In this document: positions 11,930-23,569 of the stretch, piece after piece
How positions within the stretch are numbered: the first letter of the stretch is position 1
How the letters are laid out: each line of letters begins with the position of its first letter
Origin: Ampullaceana balthica
Lineage: Eukaryota; Mollusca; Gastropoda; Lymnaeidae
Direction: 5' to 3'
NCBI GenBank assembly: GCA_944989445.1
Contig: CALYLW010000041.1
Span: 2,224,285 to 2,288,284 of the forward strand
Length of the DNA stretch: 64,000 nt
Made by a program: the position numbers and the translations under genes
Notes under the pieces: generated by a model
The model's input: the letters and a program-made list of their open reading frames with translations, nothing else
Databases searched by the model: none
What the model was told of the DNA's origin: nothing

Positions 11930-13020
11930 CGTAGCGGGTTGCCGCAAAATTTTATAAATAGATCCTCGAGCACAAAATATTCTAGCTACACCTCTGGTCA
12001 TCCTATCTGCTCAATAAATAACTTAACAGAGCAATCATCCAAGCTGCTTCTACATATAAAGGCTTAGTACTGGGAGTTTTATCCTGCTCGCCCGTTGAAC
12101 ACCACACACAGGACAGCCATTCATACCGTATACCTAGAGAGGTCTTTATTATGCTTGCTTCAGTTCTCAGAAGCCTCGAGAATCATGAAATTTTATTAGC
12201 AAGGAAAACGAAAATGCGCGGAGAAAACATACAATTTTTAATGCAATGCGGTGTACTTGATTGAGTTGTGTGTGATTCAATGGTATGTGGTTATACCAGC
12301 AAAAACGCTGAGGAAACGCGATGAACCTTAAGGAATAAATTTATTTTGGAGAAGAAAAAAAAACCTGCCTACAAATTTTTCTCACCTTTCCAACGACTTG
12401 TCATGAATATGATAAGACGTTATGTACCAGATTATCTCAGCTAGATCCCGTCCAGGAATTATCGCAATGACGCCTCACCTCTTGCATAAATCTTCCCCGT
12501 AATCCTTGCACCTGGCACACCACAGGTCACCTTGACACTGAACTCAATCACTCCCCAGCCAGCCCCGCCCTGCGCATCTCCAACCTCAATTACAGGAGGT
12601 ATTTTGTCTCATGGTTGTCTTGCAGTTGTCTCTTTCTTGGCCATAAGCCCCACAGACCCCACCCCCTACCGCAAAAAAAAATACTGATAATCTCCATGCT
12701 ACTCTCCAAATCCCAAATCTTTAAAGTGGCGTCTGTATTTGCCATAAGTAGCTAAAAAATGTTAATAATAATTAAGCAAAAAAATAAATAAATAAATAAA
12801 CAAATAAATGACAGAACATTTCTTTAAAAGATAAAAATAAACTCCAATTAACGAATCGATACTTATTACTGATGCAACTTACGCGATAACCTTAGTACAG
12901 CAATACCCAATATACTGAACACACACTCAGCCGTACTCGATACATCATTAATAATTGACAAAATATTATTAAAGATATTTCTTTTTAAACCATAGCATGG
13001 ATTTTATTTTTAAGTTATCG
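11930..13020. other. Unique intergenic sequence
   Basis: No exon recognised. A short (AAAT)n run lies near 12778-12812. Confidence 0.5.
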
Positions 13021-13024
13021 CTGG

Positions 13025-13026
<2 letters not shown>

Positions 13027-13113
<87 letters not shown>
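13027..13113. repeat. (GA)n microsatellite
   Basis: An uninterrupted GA run of about 87 bp. Confidence 0.98.
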
Positions 13114-13117
<4 letters not shown>

Positions 13118-13149
13118 AAAAGGGTAATCGAAACGTGAAAGGATAACAA

Positions 13150-13560
13150 AACTGCAGGTGATTCCCGCGACAATACCGACCGCAAAAATATCGATACACG
13201 GTCCGAGAGACAGTTTTACTACCCCCCCCCCAGCCCACCCGTGTTCACAATGGCAGCTAGCCCGCGAACTACCCGAGTCCCTGACAACTTTGGGACCGTG
13301 GCTGGCCTCACTCTCGACGCGTGTACCACCCCGTTCCCTCCCGGGCAGCCCTCTCCCTCACGCGCCCGGAGTGAGTTCATATCAATATCGCAGACGGATT
13401 GTGAACCAGGGAGCTGGCGTTGGCTACGTGCACGGAAGAAGAAGAAATCACTCGGTCTCGGCCTCGATATGTGGCTAGGACTCGGTGCTCATGGATAACT
13501 GACATTACACGAGTATTCTCGTCGGGGTATTAGTCGAGGCAGCGACGAGGTGTTTCAAAA
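13150..13560. other. GC- and CpG-richer block
   Basis: This patch is clearly richer in GC and CpG than its surroundings. It has two overlapping plus-strand ORFs (13158-13478 and 13241-13498) that are rich in Pro, Ser and Arg. No domain, signal peptide or clear splice pair is visible. It could be a promoter or 5' exon of a gene read into 13.6 kb, but this is not shown. Confidence 0.3.
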
Positions 13561-14070
13561 AGGGAAACCAAAAAGGCCCTGGGTTTCTCAATGTTTATGT
13601 GTGTGTGTGTGGTGCTAATGAGCTTTGTGGACCGGACGATTTTATGAAATTGTTTCGTGAGTAGTTCGTGTGATTCGAGTTTTCTCATTGTTGACGTGAC
13701 GAGCAGCGCTTGGTTAAAACAATGTTCAATATTGAATGCACGGTAAGGTTATAATGATATATATTTTCTTTTAATAATGGGTTTCTTTTTTTCCCCCTCA
13801 TCTTGTAAACAACGCATGTCATTACATCGACATCTCACCAGTTTTGCGTTTTTTTTCTATTTATTTTCTATATTTTTTTTTATAAAGTATTAATATTATT
13901 GTTAGCTTTGAATTTAATCTTCTGAAATCTTAATTTAATCGCATCGCCTGTTTCTCCATCTTTCTCCCATTCTCTCTCTCTGTTTATGTCTTCCTCATCA
14001 ACTACGCTATGCTACTTTTACAGTATACACGATACTTGAATCAAACACTCAGCTAACATTTTCCCAAACT

Positions 14071-14134
14071 CACATCACAAGCAACGACAGCTGTTAAACC
14101 CACATCACAAGCAACAACAGATGTTAAACCTCTC
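14071..14134. repeat. 30-bp direct duplication
   Basis: CACATCACAAGCAAC..CAG.TGTTAAACC occurs twice, at 14071 and 14101. Confidence 0.85.
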
Positions 14135-14563
14135 AGTTGGAATGACCTTGTCATAGAAAAACCTTCCTGAATACTGTGAAGAAAAGAATATTTTAGATAA
14201 CCTATATATTAAAAAGAAATTAATAAAAATCAATGTACACCCCCCCCCCTACACACACACAAATCAATTAATAAATGCATAACAAAAAAATAAATCCTTT
14301 AATAAATCCGTGAATATTTCACAATAAATTACCCATTAACTGGCTTCTCAAACTAGGGTTTTAATAAAGTATTCAATTGCCTTCAAAACTTTTATTTGAT
14401 TTGCTATTTTTAAAGGAGCGCAGAGTAACTGATATTAATTTACTTCTCTAATACAACATTTTACTTTGATGCTTCTATACACCAATTTACTATAATGCTG
14501 CAGTAGATTTTAATTTTAGAAGAATTTTCGTAAAATTTATTGTATGGCCTGTAACTGTAACGC

Positions 14564-14647
14564 TAACAAACGTATATCTTTCAGAACGTATATCTGTCAG
14601 AACGTATATCTGTCAGAACGTATATCTTTCAGAACGTATATCTGTCG
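14564..14647. repeat. 16-bp tandem repeat
   Basis: CAGAACGTATATCTGT recurs at 14582, 14598, 14614 and 14630, with a partial copy before the first. Confidence 0.93.
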
Positions 14648-14734
14648 GTGTCGGTGTTTGTACAGAAATCTGAGAGGGTAATTCGTGGAATATAATTTTA
14701 ACAAAGACGTTGTAGTCACCTGGCTCACCGACAA

Positions 14735-14985
14735 GACGACGATCAAACGCCGACAATAAGACGATCAAACGCCGACAATAAGACGACCAAACGTCGACAA
14801 TAAGACGACCAAACGCCGACAATAAGACGATCAAACGCCGACAATAAGACGACCAAACGTCGACAATAAGACGACCAAACGTCGACAATAAGACGACCAA
14901 ACGCCGACAATAAGACGACCAAACGTCGACAATAAGAAGACCAAACGCCGACAATAATACGACCAAACGCCGACACTGAACGATG
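14735..14985. repeat. 22-bp tandem repeat
   Basis: About eleven copies of AATAAGACGACCAAACGCCG plus AC, alternating CGCCGAC and CGTCGAC variants. Because 22 is not divisible by three, the repeated peptide appears in every minus-strand frame, which explains three overlapping ORFs there. Confidence 0.95.
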
Positions 14986-15371
14986 CTCTGTAACTCGGAG
15001 TAATCACCTTCAAGATACTGTACAACAAAAGTTGTCTTCGCCATGCAGATCGCATCGACTAAGACTAAACGTAGACAGAATAATAAACTCCCCCCCCCCT
15101 CCCGCTCCTTTTCTTATTTCTTTTAACAACCAGCGAGCCAACAAACATTGTTTTAATAGGTACACCGCCAGCCATTCTCAAGTTACCAGGGAATATTTAT
15201 TCAATTTCCCCCCTCCCCTACACGGGTCACAGGCCCCCCCTTCCCCTCGTTATCCCCGCTAGTGGTGCAATGCGCGTGCGAGTTTAAATAAATAAATATT
15301 AATTACACACGTTGCGTCTGTGCATCCTGTAGGAAAGTCAACACCGGGTCGTGCTTCTCGACTATTCTGGC

Positions 15372-15530
15372 GACAACACAACAATAATGTAATGGATTAT
15401 TGTGATGCAATCATTTACCTGTACTGCCATGCATTAACACAACAATGATGTATGAATTATTTTGGTACACTCATTTACCTGCACTTCCATGCATTGGCAT
15501 AACAATGATGTATTGGTTAGACAGATACAA
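15372..15530. repeat. 60-bp tandem repeat, about 2.5 copies
   Basis: ACAACAATGATGTA-like starts lie at 15378, 15439 and 15499, followed by TCATTTACCTG and CCATGCATT in each copy. Confidence 0.85.
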
Positions 15531-15539
15531 TCTCATTTG

Positions 15540-17570
15540 GGTAAACTAATTTTAATTCTACCACAGGGGCTCACTACATTGATGTATTCATAACACACAT
15601 AACACACATAACACACATCTAAGCCTATTTTGGTAATCATATATTACTTTCACTGCTATGGCGTAATGGAACAAGCACATCTTTACGCAAGAGCCAGACC
15701 CGTACACTTTTATTGATTTAACTAAAGTATAATACGTTTTTGTGCGTTTCGTATATACCAGTTATCACAAAATTAAACAAAATCCGAGCTGCATGGTTAA
15801 ACTGGATTGAACTTTGAGTGCAGGCTGTAGCCATAGATTAGGCCTTATCGGATATTGACTAAGGATTTGTCTTAAGGTATTACGGTCAATAATGACATCA
15901 TGCGAACTGATTAACCAAGACACCACTGATCCAACTTACACATCTAAACATAAAGAATAGTCCCAATTGAAGGTCTCAAATTTGCGATTGGTTTATCTGT
16001 GAGTTCAATGTTTTAAAAAATGTTACACCTTTTGGGGATAGGCGCAGTGGTGCTGGACGAGCAGGGCAGAGAGCGGTGTAACAGGCCAGATTAAATCACT
16101 GTCCAGAATAGAACCGGGGCTATTATACCGGTCCGCTCATGGCGCCATTTTATTCTGTCTAAGGATATACGGAATTTTAGGCCAACATTTAATTATTTTT
16201 TTATTTATATATATATATTTAAAAAAATTGTATATATTTTTTTTTAAAGGGAAGGAAGAAGCATTATTTTTACCCGCTCCCCAACTATGGGCGATACTAA
16301 ACCTAGCTACGCCCCAGGAATAGGCGTTATTCAGTGGGGAGGTAAAGGTGTTAGAGCCTTAACGTATAATTCAAACTCACAGGTAATTATTTTAACAATA
16401 TCATCTTAACACGTTTCCATGTTTCCATTCTGCCCATATCCGTCTATGTGCTTGTACGTACAAATTAATATACACGGCTGCGAGCTTCAACAATGGGAAG
16501 GACAAAAAAGTTTGTGGCATGTTTCGATCTTTTAGTAGATATGAAGTAAGGTGTAATAACTTTTTAAAAAACACAATTTAAAAAAAAATTATTTTAGCCG
16601 AAGAAAATTTTTTTTAAAAATCAATTTCAATGACATAAATTTGCTATTTATTGAATTTTGTAAATGTTTTGACATTAATTTTCAACGTTTTTTATTTGTT
16701 TTTTTTAAAAATCGCTTTAAAAAAAGTATGATGGAATTTAAAATCACACAAGTTTTTAGAAAGACGCAAAATGAAAGACGTTTTCATCTCATCAAAGGCG
16801 TTTTTGCTGTGACAAGACAATAAATTGGAGAACTGCCCGTGTCAATTTTTGTGATCGCCTCTCCTAACATCACAGATGCTCTACGGATATCTTAAATCTA
16901 GCGTAACAGGCCATTTCTTCAAATTCTATTAACGATTATCGACAGCGAAGTGCCTGAGCATAACCCGTGTGGGCTCCATCGAAACTGGCCATTTCATGGC
17001 GATAAAATAAAGTTGGGACAAAAACTGCCCTCTCACCGCGGTAAATCAAGGGGACACTTGTTCCAGATATTTTTGTGGACGTCCCCCGAAGATGCCGTCT
17101 GCTCGCACAGGAAATGCATCGTGTCGCGAAGAGCTGCACGTGCTGTGACAATCGGGGCTCCCCAGAAATCCCGGCCGAAACACGGGCACTCACTCTATCT
17201 GAAGATGAATGTGTGTCCATCAAAGGGCCTTTTCAAGTGGTTTGGAGTAGATGCGATCTGAGGTGATTTCAAGCCGCGGGAAAACGAGTGGAGGGTGGGG
17301 GGTGGATGGAAGCCATTAGGCGCTCGATTAATGTGTACAAGAAGTAGAGTATCCATCGTCCGATAGGGGCACACTTTTTTAAGGAGCTTTATACAACGCT
17401 GTTATCAATAGATTATCAAAATATTATTTAATATGTGTTTCCCCCATTCTATTCTGTAACTTTAACTACTGTTCGATATGTGTATCAGCTCTATTGGATA
17501 TCTAGCACTAGAATCAAATTATATAATTTTTGTTTTCCAGAAATAGCTGCTGTCATTATGATACGATCAA
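15540..17570. other. Unique sequence, two diverged-repeat hints
   Basis: At 16285-16325 the minus strand carries GGGGCGTAGCTAGG, related to copies at 17577 and 18728. The block 16900-17270 has a more balanced base composition and is open on both strands (103 and 95 codons), but neither frame resembles a known domain. No gene is called. Confidence 0.4.
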
Positions 17571-17576
17571 GTACAC

Positions 17577-17630
17577 CATGGGCGTAACTAGGTTAGTGCC
17601 ATTTGGGGTGGCTAATAATTTGGCAAACTC
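17577..17630 (+). repeat. Interspersed ATGGGCGTAACTAGG family
   Basis: The phrase GGGCGTAACTAGGTTAGTG is seen here, as TGGCGTAACCAGAGTTAGT at 18732, and inverted as CTAGCTACGCCCC near 16300. Three related copies in 2.5 kb suggest the terminus of a dispersed element. The class was not determined. Confidence 0.45.
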
Positions 17631-17639
17631 AGCTTTTGA

Positions 17640-19250
17640 AACGAAGATCAAAATGATGATTGTGCCGTCAATGAAAAGAAATGACCGCTGAGTGGCGCCG
17701 TTTACCGCCGATCACACCACTCACATTAAATACCATAGGTCTGCAGAAATCCTGGTTCAAAGATTCCCCTACGTGTCTGTAAAAGGAAACCACGTGGATG
17801 ACCAGGGGTGTACGTAATGTGATCGGGAATAATGTCCTTCTCTGTAGACCCCAATTATCTGAGCGTCCTGCACCCGTAGGTCGTCTGGTCACCTGTAAAT
17901 AGATTAAACCTATTATTAGCACCGCTTTGTAAATGACAATTTGTCTTTTTTTTCTGTTGACCACTTTTATCCGGATGAGATCCAACGTCAACTCAGACAG
18001 TTTAAACTTTCCTGTCTGGCATCCGGATTACTGAGAGATCATCTCCGATGTTTGACTTAGCGATTTGCCGTTAGTGCGATCACGTTTCAGATACTATTAT
18101 TTAATCGAAATGGCAGCTTAATTTTTGTTTTTCAGATTTACTATCTACTTTAATTTAGAACGTGTTTGTCTTTTAAGCACTCTAAAAACACGCTACTGAG
18201 ATTGTTTGGCTCCGTGCTTGGTATGTCACGTGGTCACTTGTAATATCAAATTTCAAGTGTGTCAGCATTGCCTCCCATAATTGAAAACTGATGTGGGGTA
18301 AGAACAGGTCGTTCTAGAGGTAGAGATCTTGAAGGAGAATGAGGGGGTAGAGGACAGGTCGTACCACAGAAAGAGATTTGTTTAGACTAAATATTGATAT
18401 ATCGATTTGGTATTTATAATTAGAAGTTTAAAAACGAATAAATTCATATTTTTAAAAAAATTAAATATCTGCACCAAAAAAAAAGGTATGTTGACTGAAT
18501 GAAATGGCACAAATGCAACAGAAATGTTTTATACCGGCATGGCCTATGATTTTATTCGTTCAATTAGAAATACTGAAATATTGAAATTTATAAATAGACT
18601 CCTTCTAGCTATGACCAGCTGTATTTTTTTTTAATTTGACTTTTTGACAGTTGAGTTTTGCTGGAGTGGGGGGGGGGTAGTAAACAACTATGCTCCATTA
18701 GTATGTCAGAAGTTACTATAAACTTAGGGTAATGGCGTAACCAGAGTTAGTAACTCCATACCGCTATGTGTGTGTGGGGGGGGGCCTTTCCCTTACGAAA
18801 TTCACAAACTACTCAGAATTCACTTAGAATGTTCTCGATGAAATATTTAGGGGGAGGTTGTTGTTGTGATTTGTCGCCTTCATCTGCCATGAATATTGTT
18901 ATATTACAAAAGTTGAAGACAAAGCTCCGAAGAGACCGAACCCCAACCTTATTCTGAAGTCAGAATCTCAGATTCACAGGAGCATAGGAAATAGATTGAT
19001 AACAAAATGTTGCTCTGAAATTTCTAACTTGAAATATTATTCAAATATATCACAATACCCTGTTGTTGTTTGTTTTCAGAACAGAATATTTCTGGTTTGT
19101 TTTAAAATCTAATGAATTTAATTGTTCCGATTCTTTCTTTGTGCAGATGAAAGTCAATAGTTTTAGAGATGCATAATGGGCGAACCAAACACCATCGGTA
19201 AATTGAGGTCCCCTATAAGCTAACTGTCATTTATAAATGAATGACCCCCT
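17640..19250. other. Unique sequence without recognised genes
   Basis: A 107-codon minus-strand ORF ends at 17668. It contains plausible acceptor-like TTTACAG but no recognisable domain. Runs of G lie at 18667-18676 and 18776-18784. Confidence 0.4.
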
Positions 19251-19254
19251 TTCT

Positions 19255-19410
19255 AGTCCATGTGATGTAGCGTTCACACGTTTTTAGCCACCACTAACGA
19301 GCAGGGGAATGTGTCGCCACGACAATGCCCCAGGGGCCTTGCCAGTACCTGGGCTCGATCCCGCAACTTGGGTCTGCCTCGGATCGACAGTCCAGTGCAC
19401 TATCACTTAC
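19255..19410 (-). mobile_element. tRNA-derived SINE (copy 2)
   Basis: The minus strand has an A box (TAGTGCACTGG, 19402-19392) and a B box (GGGATCGAGCCC, 19362-19351). The head resembles copy 1 at 11.9 kb, but the bodies differ, so they may be two SINE families sharing a similar tRNA head. Confidence 0.6.
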
Positions 19411-19419
19411 ATCTACAAT

Positions 19420-21540
19420 ATATACGACACAATTTCAAACCAACAATAGGATAACACCGGGTCTGTTCGCTTTCAGGAAATATCCATTAAAAAAAGAACA
19501 TTAATACAGAGTCAGATTACGTTGTCTTGTGTTACACTTTCCAAGGTTGAAAGGGAAATAAGACTCTATGTAGATCTAAACGGCATTGTGTCCCTTTTCG
19601 TGCGTCTCTATGGATTTATACGCAGCTTTTTGCGCTCTCTGCGTCTTACATTTGACATTTGAGCAAATGTATGTCTTAAAGAATGAAAGTGCTTAAATAA
19701 GGGTTGACAAAACGCACGAACATCCCAGTTTTAACGCAATTGAAAGGAGGTTTTAAATTAAAAGGGTTTAATTGTCAATTTCATCTTTTTTTTCCTCCAC
19801 GCATCAATATGGTGAAGCGTCGTTTGAAATTAAGAAAAATTTCAAGTTTATTGTGATTCTCCGATTCTTTTTTTTACATAATATAGTTATTATTTTCTCA
19901 GGTCGGAAAAATGTGGTATCTCCTATTGTAATTTTACTGTTTTTAGACGAGGTTTTTTAAAAACAATGCCTTTTAAACATAAATACAGAATACGCTGGAA
20001 AAGTCTTTAGCGTAACAAAGCAGCAACATTTTTGTGTGTGCTTTGGTCAGGTCCAAAAGCCTGAATCAAATTAACATTATATTGACAATTATCTTTTGTG
20101 ACAAGTCCTAACAAAATACCTAGATATATGTGATTAATATTTTAACTAAACTGGTCCAACTGAATACCCGGATGATTCTTTTAATAGACTTCAGTAATGA
20201 AATGACAAGGGCGGGGAGGATAAGTTTGAAACAAACATTTCTTTCCATGATTTCGCTGTGTGAAAATTTTAGTAAAACAATCAACTCAAGAATCTATATA
20301 TCGTATTATAGCTATCAGTACCAATTTCTTAGCAAAGTCCCAATAAAGCAAAACCTCAAATATATGACAAAATCCAACGATTCTCCAGCAAACATAATTT
20401 CAGGACGGTGTGTGCATTTGGGCAAAAATTATTGAATTTTTTTTTACACTTCGCTTTTTCATTGAGCCCCGGATGAGATATAGAGAGGAAAGTGGAATGG
20501 GTTGTGGGGGGTGGGGGGAGTCAAGGAGAAGTCATCCCATTTCCACGTCAGCTAACACGCCATCTGAGCACTGAGGGGGAGGAAGATGGTAATTCATTGC
20601 CCGTGTACAGCATGGAACATATGAAATGGCCGGGTGAGGGGGAAATAGAGGTTTATGGTGGAGTGGAGTAGAGAAAGAGTGGGAGGGATCGTAGGGCGTG
20701 GGGTGGGAGCTGGAAGGAGGGTAATAGCCAAATGGGTTGCCTGGTCGTGTCGTTATACATTCTGAACACCGTGAAGCCATTAGATAATATTTGTAAAACA
20801 TGAACGATTAGCATATTTACCATGTCCTCACAGTCTGTAATTAAAAATTGTTTTGAAGCAGAAAAAAACGCAGAATAAAGCGAGTCGTACAAGGGGGGGG
20901 GGTGTAAGCACTAAGAAAAGGGAGGGTTTGACCCAGACTTGGCCTCTGGGAGTTGAAGAAGTGTAGAAGTGTGTGTTTTTGTGTATTTTTGATTTCATCT
21001 CGCTGGCCTTACGTGCCAGACAGCAATCATCCCTTTTAATGTTTTACAAAAAGTCAAAATAATCCATAATGTTATATATCTTTGGCGTCGCTTTGATAAT
21101 AACCAGAACTTACTTGAAATTGATAATATGTCAGTTTAGAGAATCCTCCAGATTTGAAACCAGGGAAATCAAGCTCAGGCGGACCGCGCCCTTCCTCATG
21201 AATCCCCCATGGAAGAGCCTACCCCCTGCTAGGCTGGTATCTCCGCCCCCGACAGCACAGATATTGCACCAAAAAACAGCACCAAGCTACGTGCAGAAAA
21301 CAGCTCTATGAGTCAATCCAGCCAGTTGTATATTCAGCTAACTTCAAAGTCATAAAATGATATAATAATTTATAAATAATCATAAAAAACGGCGTGTTGT
21401 CATGAGGATGCGGGTCTAATAAAAATTGAATCCTTTTTTTAAAACTTGCATTAAAAAAATACATGGAGATTAGCTAGCAAAATATATATATTTAATAATA
21501 AGAACAATAAATTTGAGATTCTGTATCGTATATAAGTAAA
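19420..21540. other. Unique AT-rich sequence
   Basis: No exon is supported. The 101-codon ORF at 20130-20435 shows no domain. A G-rich block lies at 20500-20710 and a G run at 20890-20899. Confidence 0.45.
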
Positions 21541-21544
21541 TAGT

Positions 21545-22490
21545 ATGCCCTTAAATCCAACTGCAAACTATTCAATGCCTTGCTATAGTTCTATGTCTTT
21601 TTTTTTCTGTTTGCCCTGCTGCCGCGGTAGTCATGCACTTTTCACATTGACTGCCCTGTTATTTGCCATCTTAAATTTGTCTGCTGTGTTTATGCCCTGT
21701 GATTACCGTATATACTCGTTCTATAGCCCGTTCGTTCATAAGCCGACCCCCCCCCCACACACACTTTTGGAAGGGAAACGTATTAAAAGTGCATAACCCG
21801 ATCACAAGCCGACCCCCCCAAAAAAGAGTAAAACAGCTTTAAACAAATGGTACATATTTTAACTAAAAGCTAAATCGGTCCTTATTTTTGTTTACTTTGT
21901 ACTGCATATCTTTGTCTTTGTACTCTTTGTTAAGCAAGAGTTACCAGTATTTTAGAAAAAAAATCTTTTGTAAACATTGACGAAAGCGCGTACATTAAAA
22001 TCCGTAGTTTCTAAGCAAAATTTGTAAAACAATTTATTAAAACGTTCACAAAAATAAATAAAATGATAAAATAAGGTAAGTGCTGATCTCTACTAATATA
22101 TTATAGCTTCTGATAGAGCAGTCGAATCTTGTAGAATGTAGAAAAGGAAATTGATAATCTACAATAACAACACCGATATTCAATATCCATGCAGAAATCA
22201 CCTATGACCCGCTCATAAGCCGACCCCCCCCCACACACTTTTCCCCCTAGATTTCGTCCAAAAAAGGTCGGCTTTTGAACGAGTATATACGGTAGTTGTT
22301 CGTGATGTCACATTAATGCCCTGTTGAAGCTGTATGTCCTGTTATAGTTGCATGTGCTGTTTACTTGTATGACCTATATGTAAGAGACATGTTACAGTAC
22401 TCACTTGCTCTGTTGTAGTTTTATTATTATGCGACATGTTATAGTACTCACTTGCTCTGTTGTAGTTTTATTATTATGCCTTGCGACAGC
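21545..22490. repeat. Old TATGCCCTGTTATAGTT-type repeat, interrupted by a MITE
   Basis: Diverged copies of ATGCCCTGTTATAGTTGCATG-like text flank the MITE at 21704-22294 on both sides. At the right edge a 47-bp unit starting GACATGTTA is duplicated (22386 and 22433). Confidence 0.6.
21704..22294. mobile_element. MITE with TACCGTATATACTCG termini
   Basis: Left end TACCGTATATACTCGTTC and right end GAACGAGTATATACGGTA are perfect inverted repeats of 18 bp. The outermost TA may be a TA target duplication, as in Tc1/mariner/pogo elements. The subterminal phrase CATAAGCCGACCCCCCCC recurs near 21738 and 22213 and, diverged, near 21800. No coding capacity is visible in the 591 bp. The superfamily is not assigned. 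Confidence 0.8.
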
Positions 22491-23210
22491 CGCCACCCCC
22501 TTTACGATGCACTAAACCTCAAAGATTAAATGGTAATGGTAACAATGTATCGCTCTAACACGCGTCTCTGACGCCTTGGCTCACCGTGCACAACTGACGC
22601 TTTCTTCATCTTCACTACTCTGATATCGATCTGCGTGGTCAAGGAATCCGAATATTGTTATTAAACGGTTGTGCCTGGCGCTACCGAGTATTGGTCTCTA
22701 CTGTTGTCTAACGGTAAAGTGTCCATACGGGACGAGGAATAGTGTGTGGGATAAGTAGTAGTGAACTTTTGTTGTTACATACACATGTAATTATATGTAA
22801 TCTTCTGTATAGAAGGAGCGTCTGTAACAGATAAGATAAGATGTTTGTATTTGGATTGTCATTAAAATTATTTACATAATATGTGTACTCTATAAAAAGA
22901 ATACAACTAAAAAATAAAGCGATTTACCCTTTCCCGTCCCATGTCTGTTAGTGTTGTGTTTTTTTTAAACCAGTATGTATCTTTATAGTTGTATGAGCAA
23001 CATTCACATCTGTGGGAAAGGATTGGGGTGTGGGGGTGCGGGAGGATGTACACTGAAGACGTTATTTATTTGATGTAAATGTCGGGGTTTTATTTCGTTC
23101 CCATTTAATGTTAAATTAAAAGTGTGCGATGATGATAGTTTCTGTTATAGCGCTAATTGTACATGCAAGTCCAACATTCTAACCTCGCTCTGACCTTCAA
23201 TGATTAGCTT
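22490..23210. other. Unique sequence with one dispersed-repeat copy
   Basis: It contains a copy (22799-22845) of the GTCTGTAACAGATAAGATAAG family described separately. No gene was recognised. Confidence 0.45.
22799..22850 (+). repeat. Dispersed CTGTAACAGATAAGATAAG family, copy 1
   Basis: The core AATCTTCTGTATAGAAGG then AGCGTCTGTAACAGATAAG is shared with 42431-42470, 53252-53345, 56145-56240 and, inverted, 58876-58965. This is a moderately abundant dispersed repeat. The first half can fold (CTTCT..AGAAG). Confidence 0.7.
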
Positions 23211-23212
23211 AA

Positions 23213-23563
23213 ACCATAGGTTTCCAACCTTTTTCGGGGGGCGACCCCTTTTTATTAAAGCCATGTGACCCGTGACCACCCCCCCTTTTCCGCAATTGAA
23301 AAAGGCATTTTCAATAAGGTTTTTAAAAAAAAGGTTTGTAGCATAATTTTATTTTAAGTTATATTTAATAATTAATTTAATGTGATGGTTGAAATTGCAT
23401 GTCATTAACCAACTTCCGAATACTCGGGTGAGTTTATGTTAAGGCCAACCTCATCATAGTGAATATTATTTTAACCACTGTATAATTTGGCGACCCCCAG
23501 AAAACCCTTCGTGACCCCTTTAGGGTCGCGACCCACAGGTTAGGAGCCCGGTTTCAACTTAGT
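23213..23563. mobile_element. hAT-like MITE (TTTCCAACC/GGGTCGC type)
   Basis: The left end reads AGGTTTCCAACCTTTTTCGG then GGGGCGACCCC. The right end is its imperfect inverse (GTCGCGACCC..GGTTAGGAGCCCGG). Subterminal GTCGC..GACCCCTTT motifs are typical of widespread non-autonomous hAT elements. No target duplication was identified with certainty and no coding sequence is present. Confidence 0.6.
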
Positions 23564-23569
23564 GACAAT

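Noticed and set aside
16025..16175. Possible tRNA/SINE: TAGGCGCAGTGGTGC looks like an A box
   Set aside because: No B box with the right spacing was found, and no cloverleaf can be drawn.
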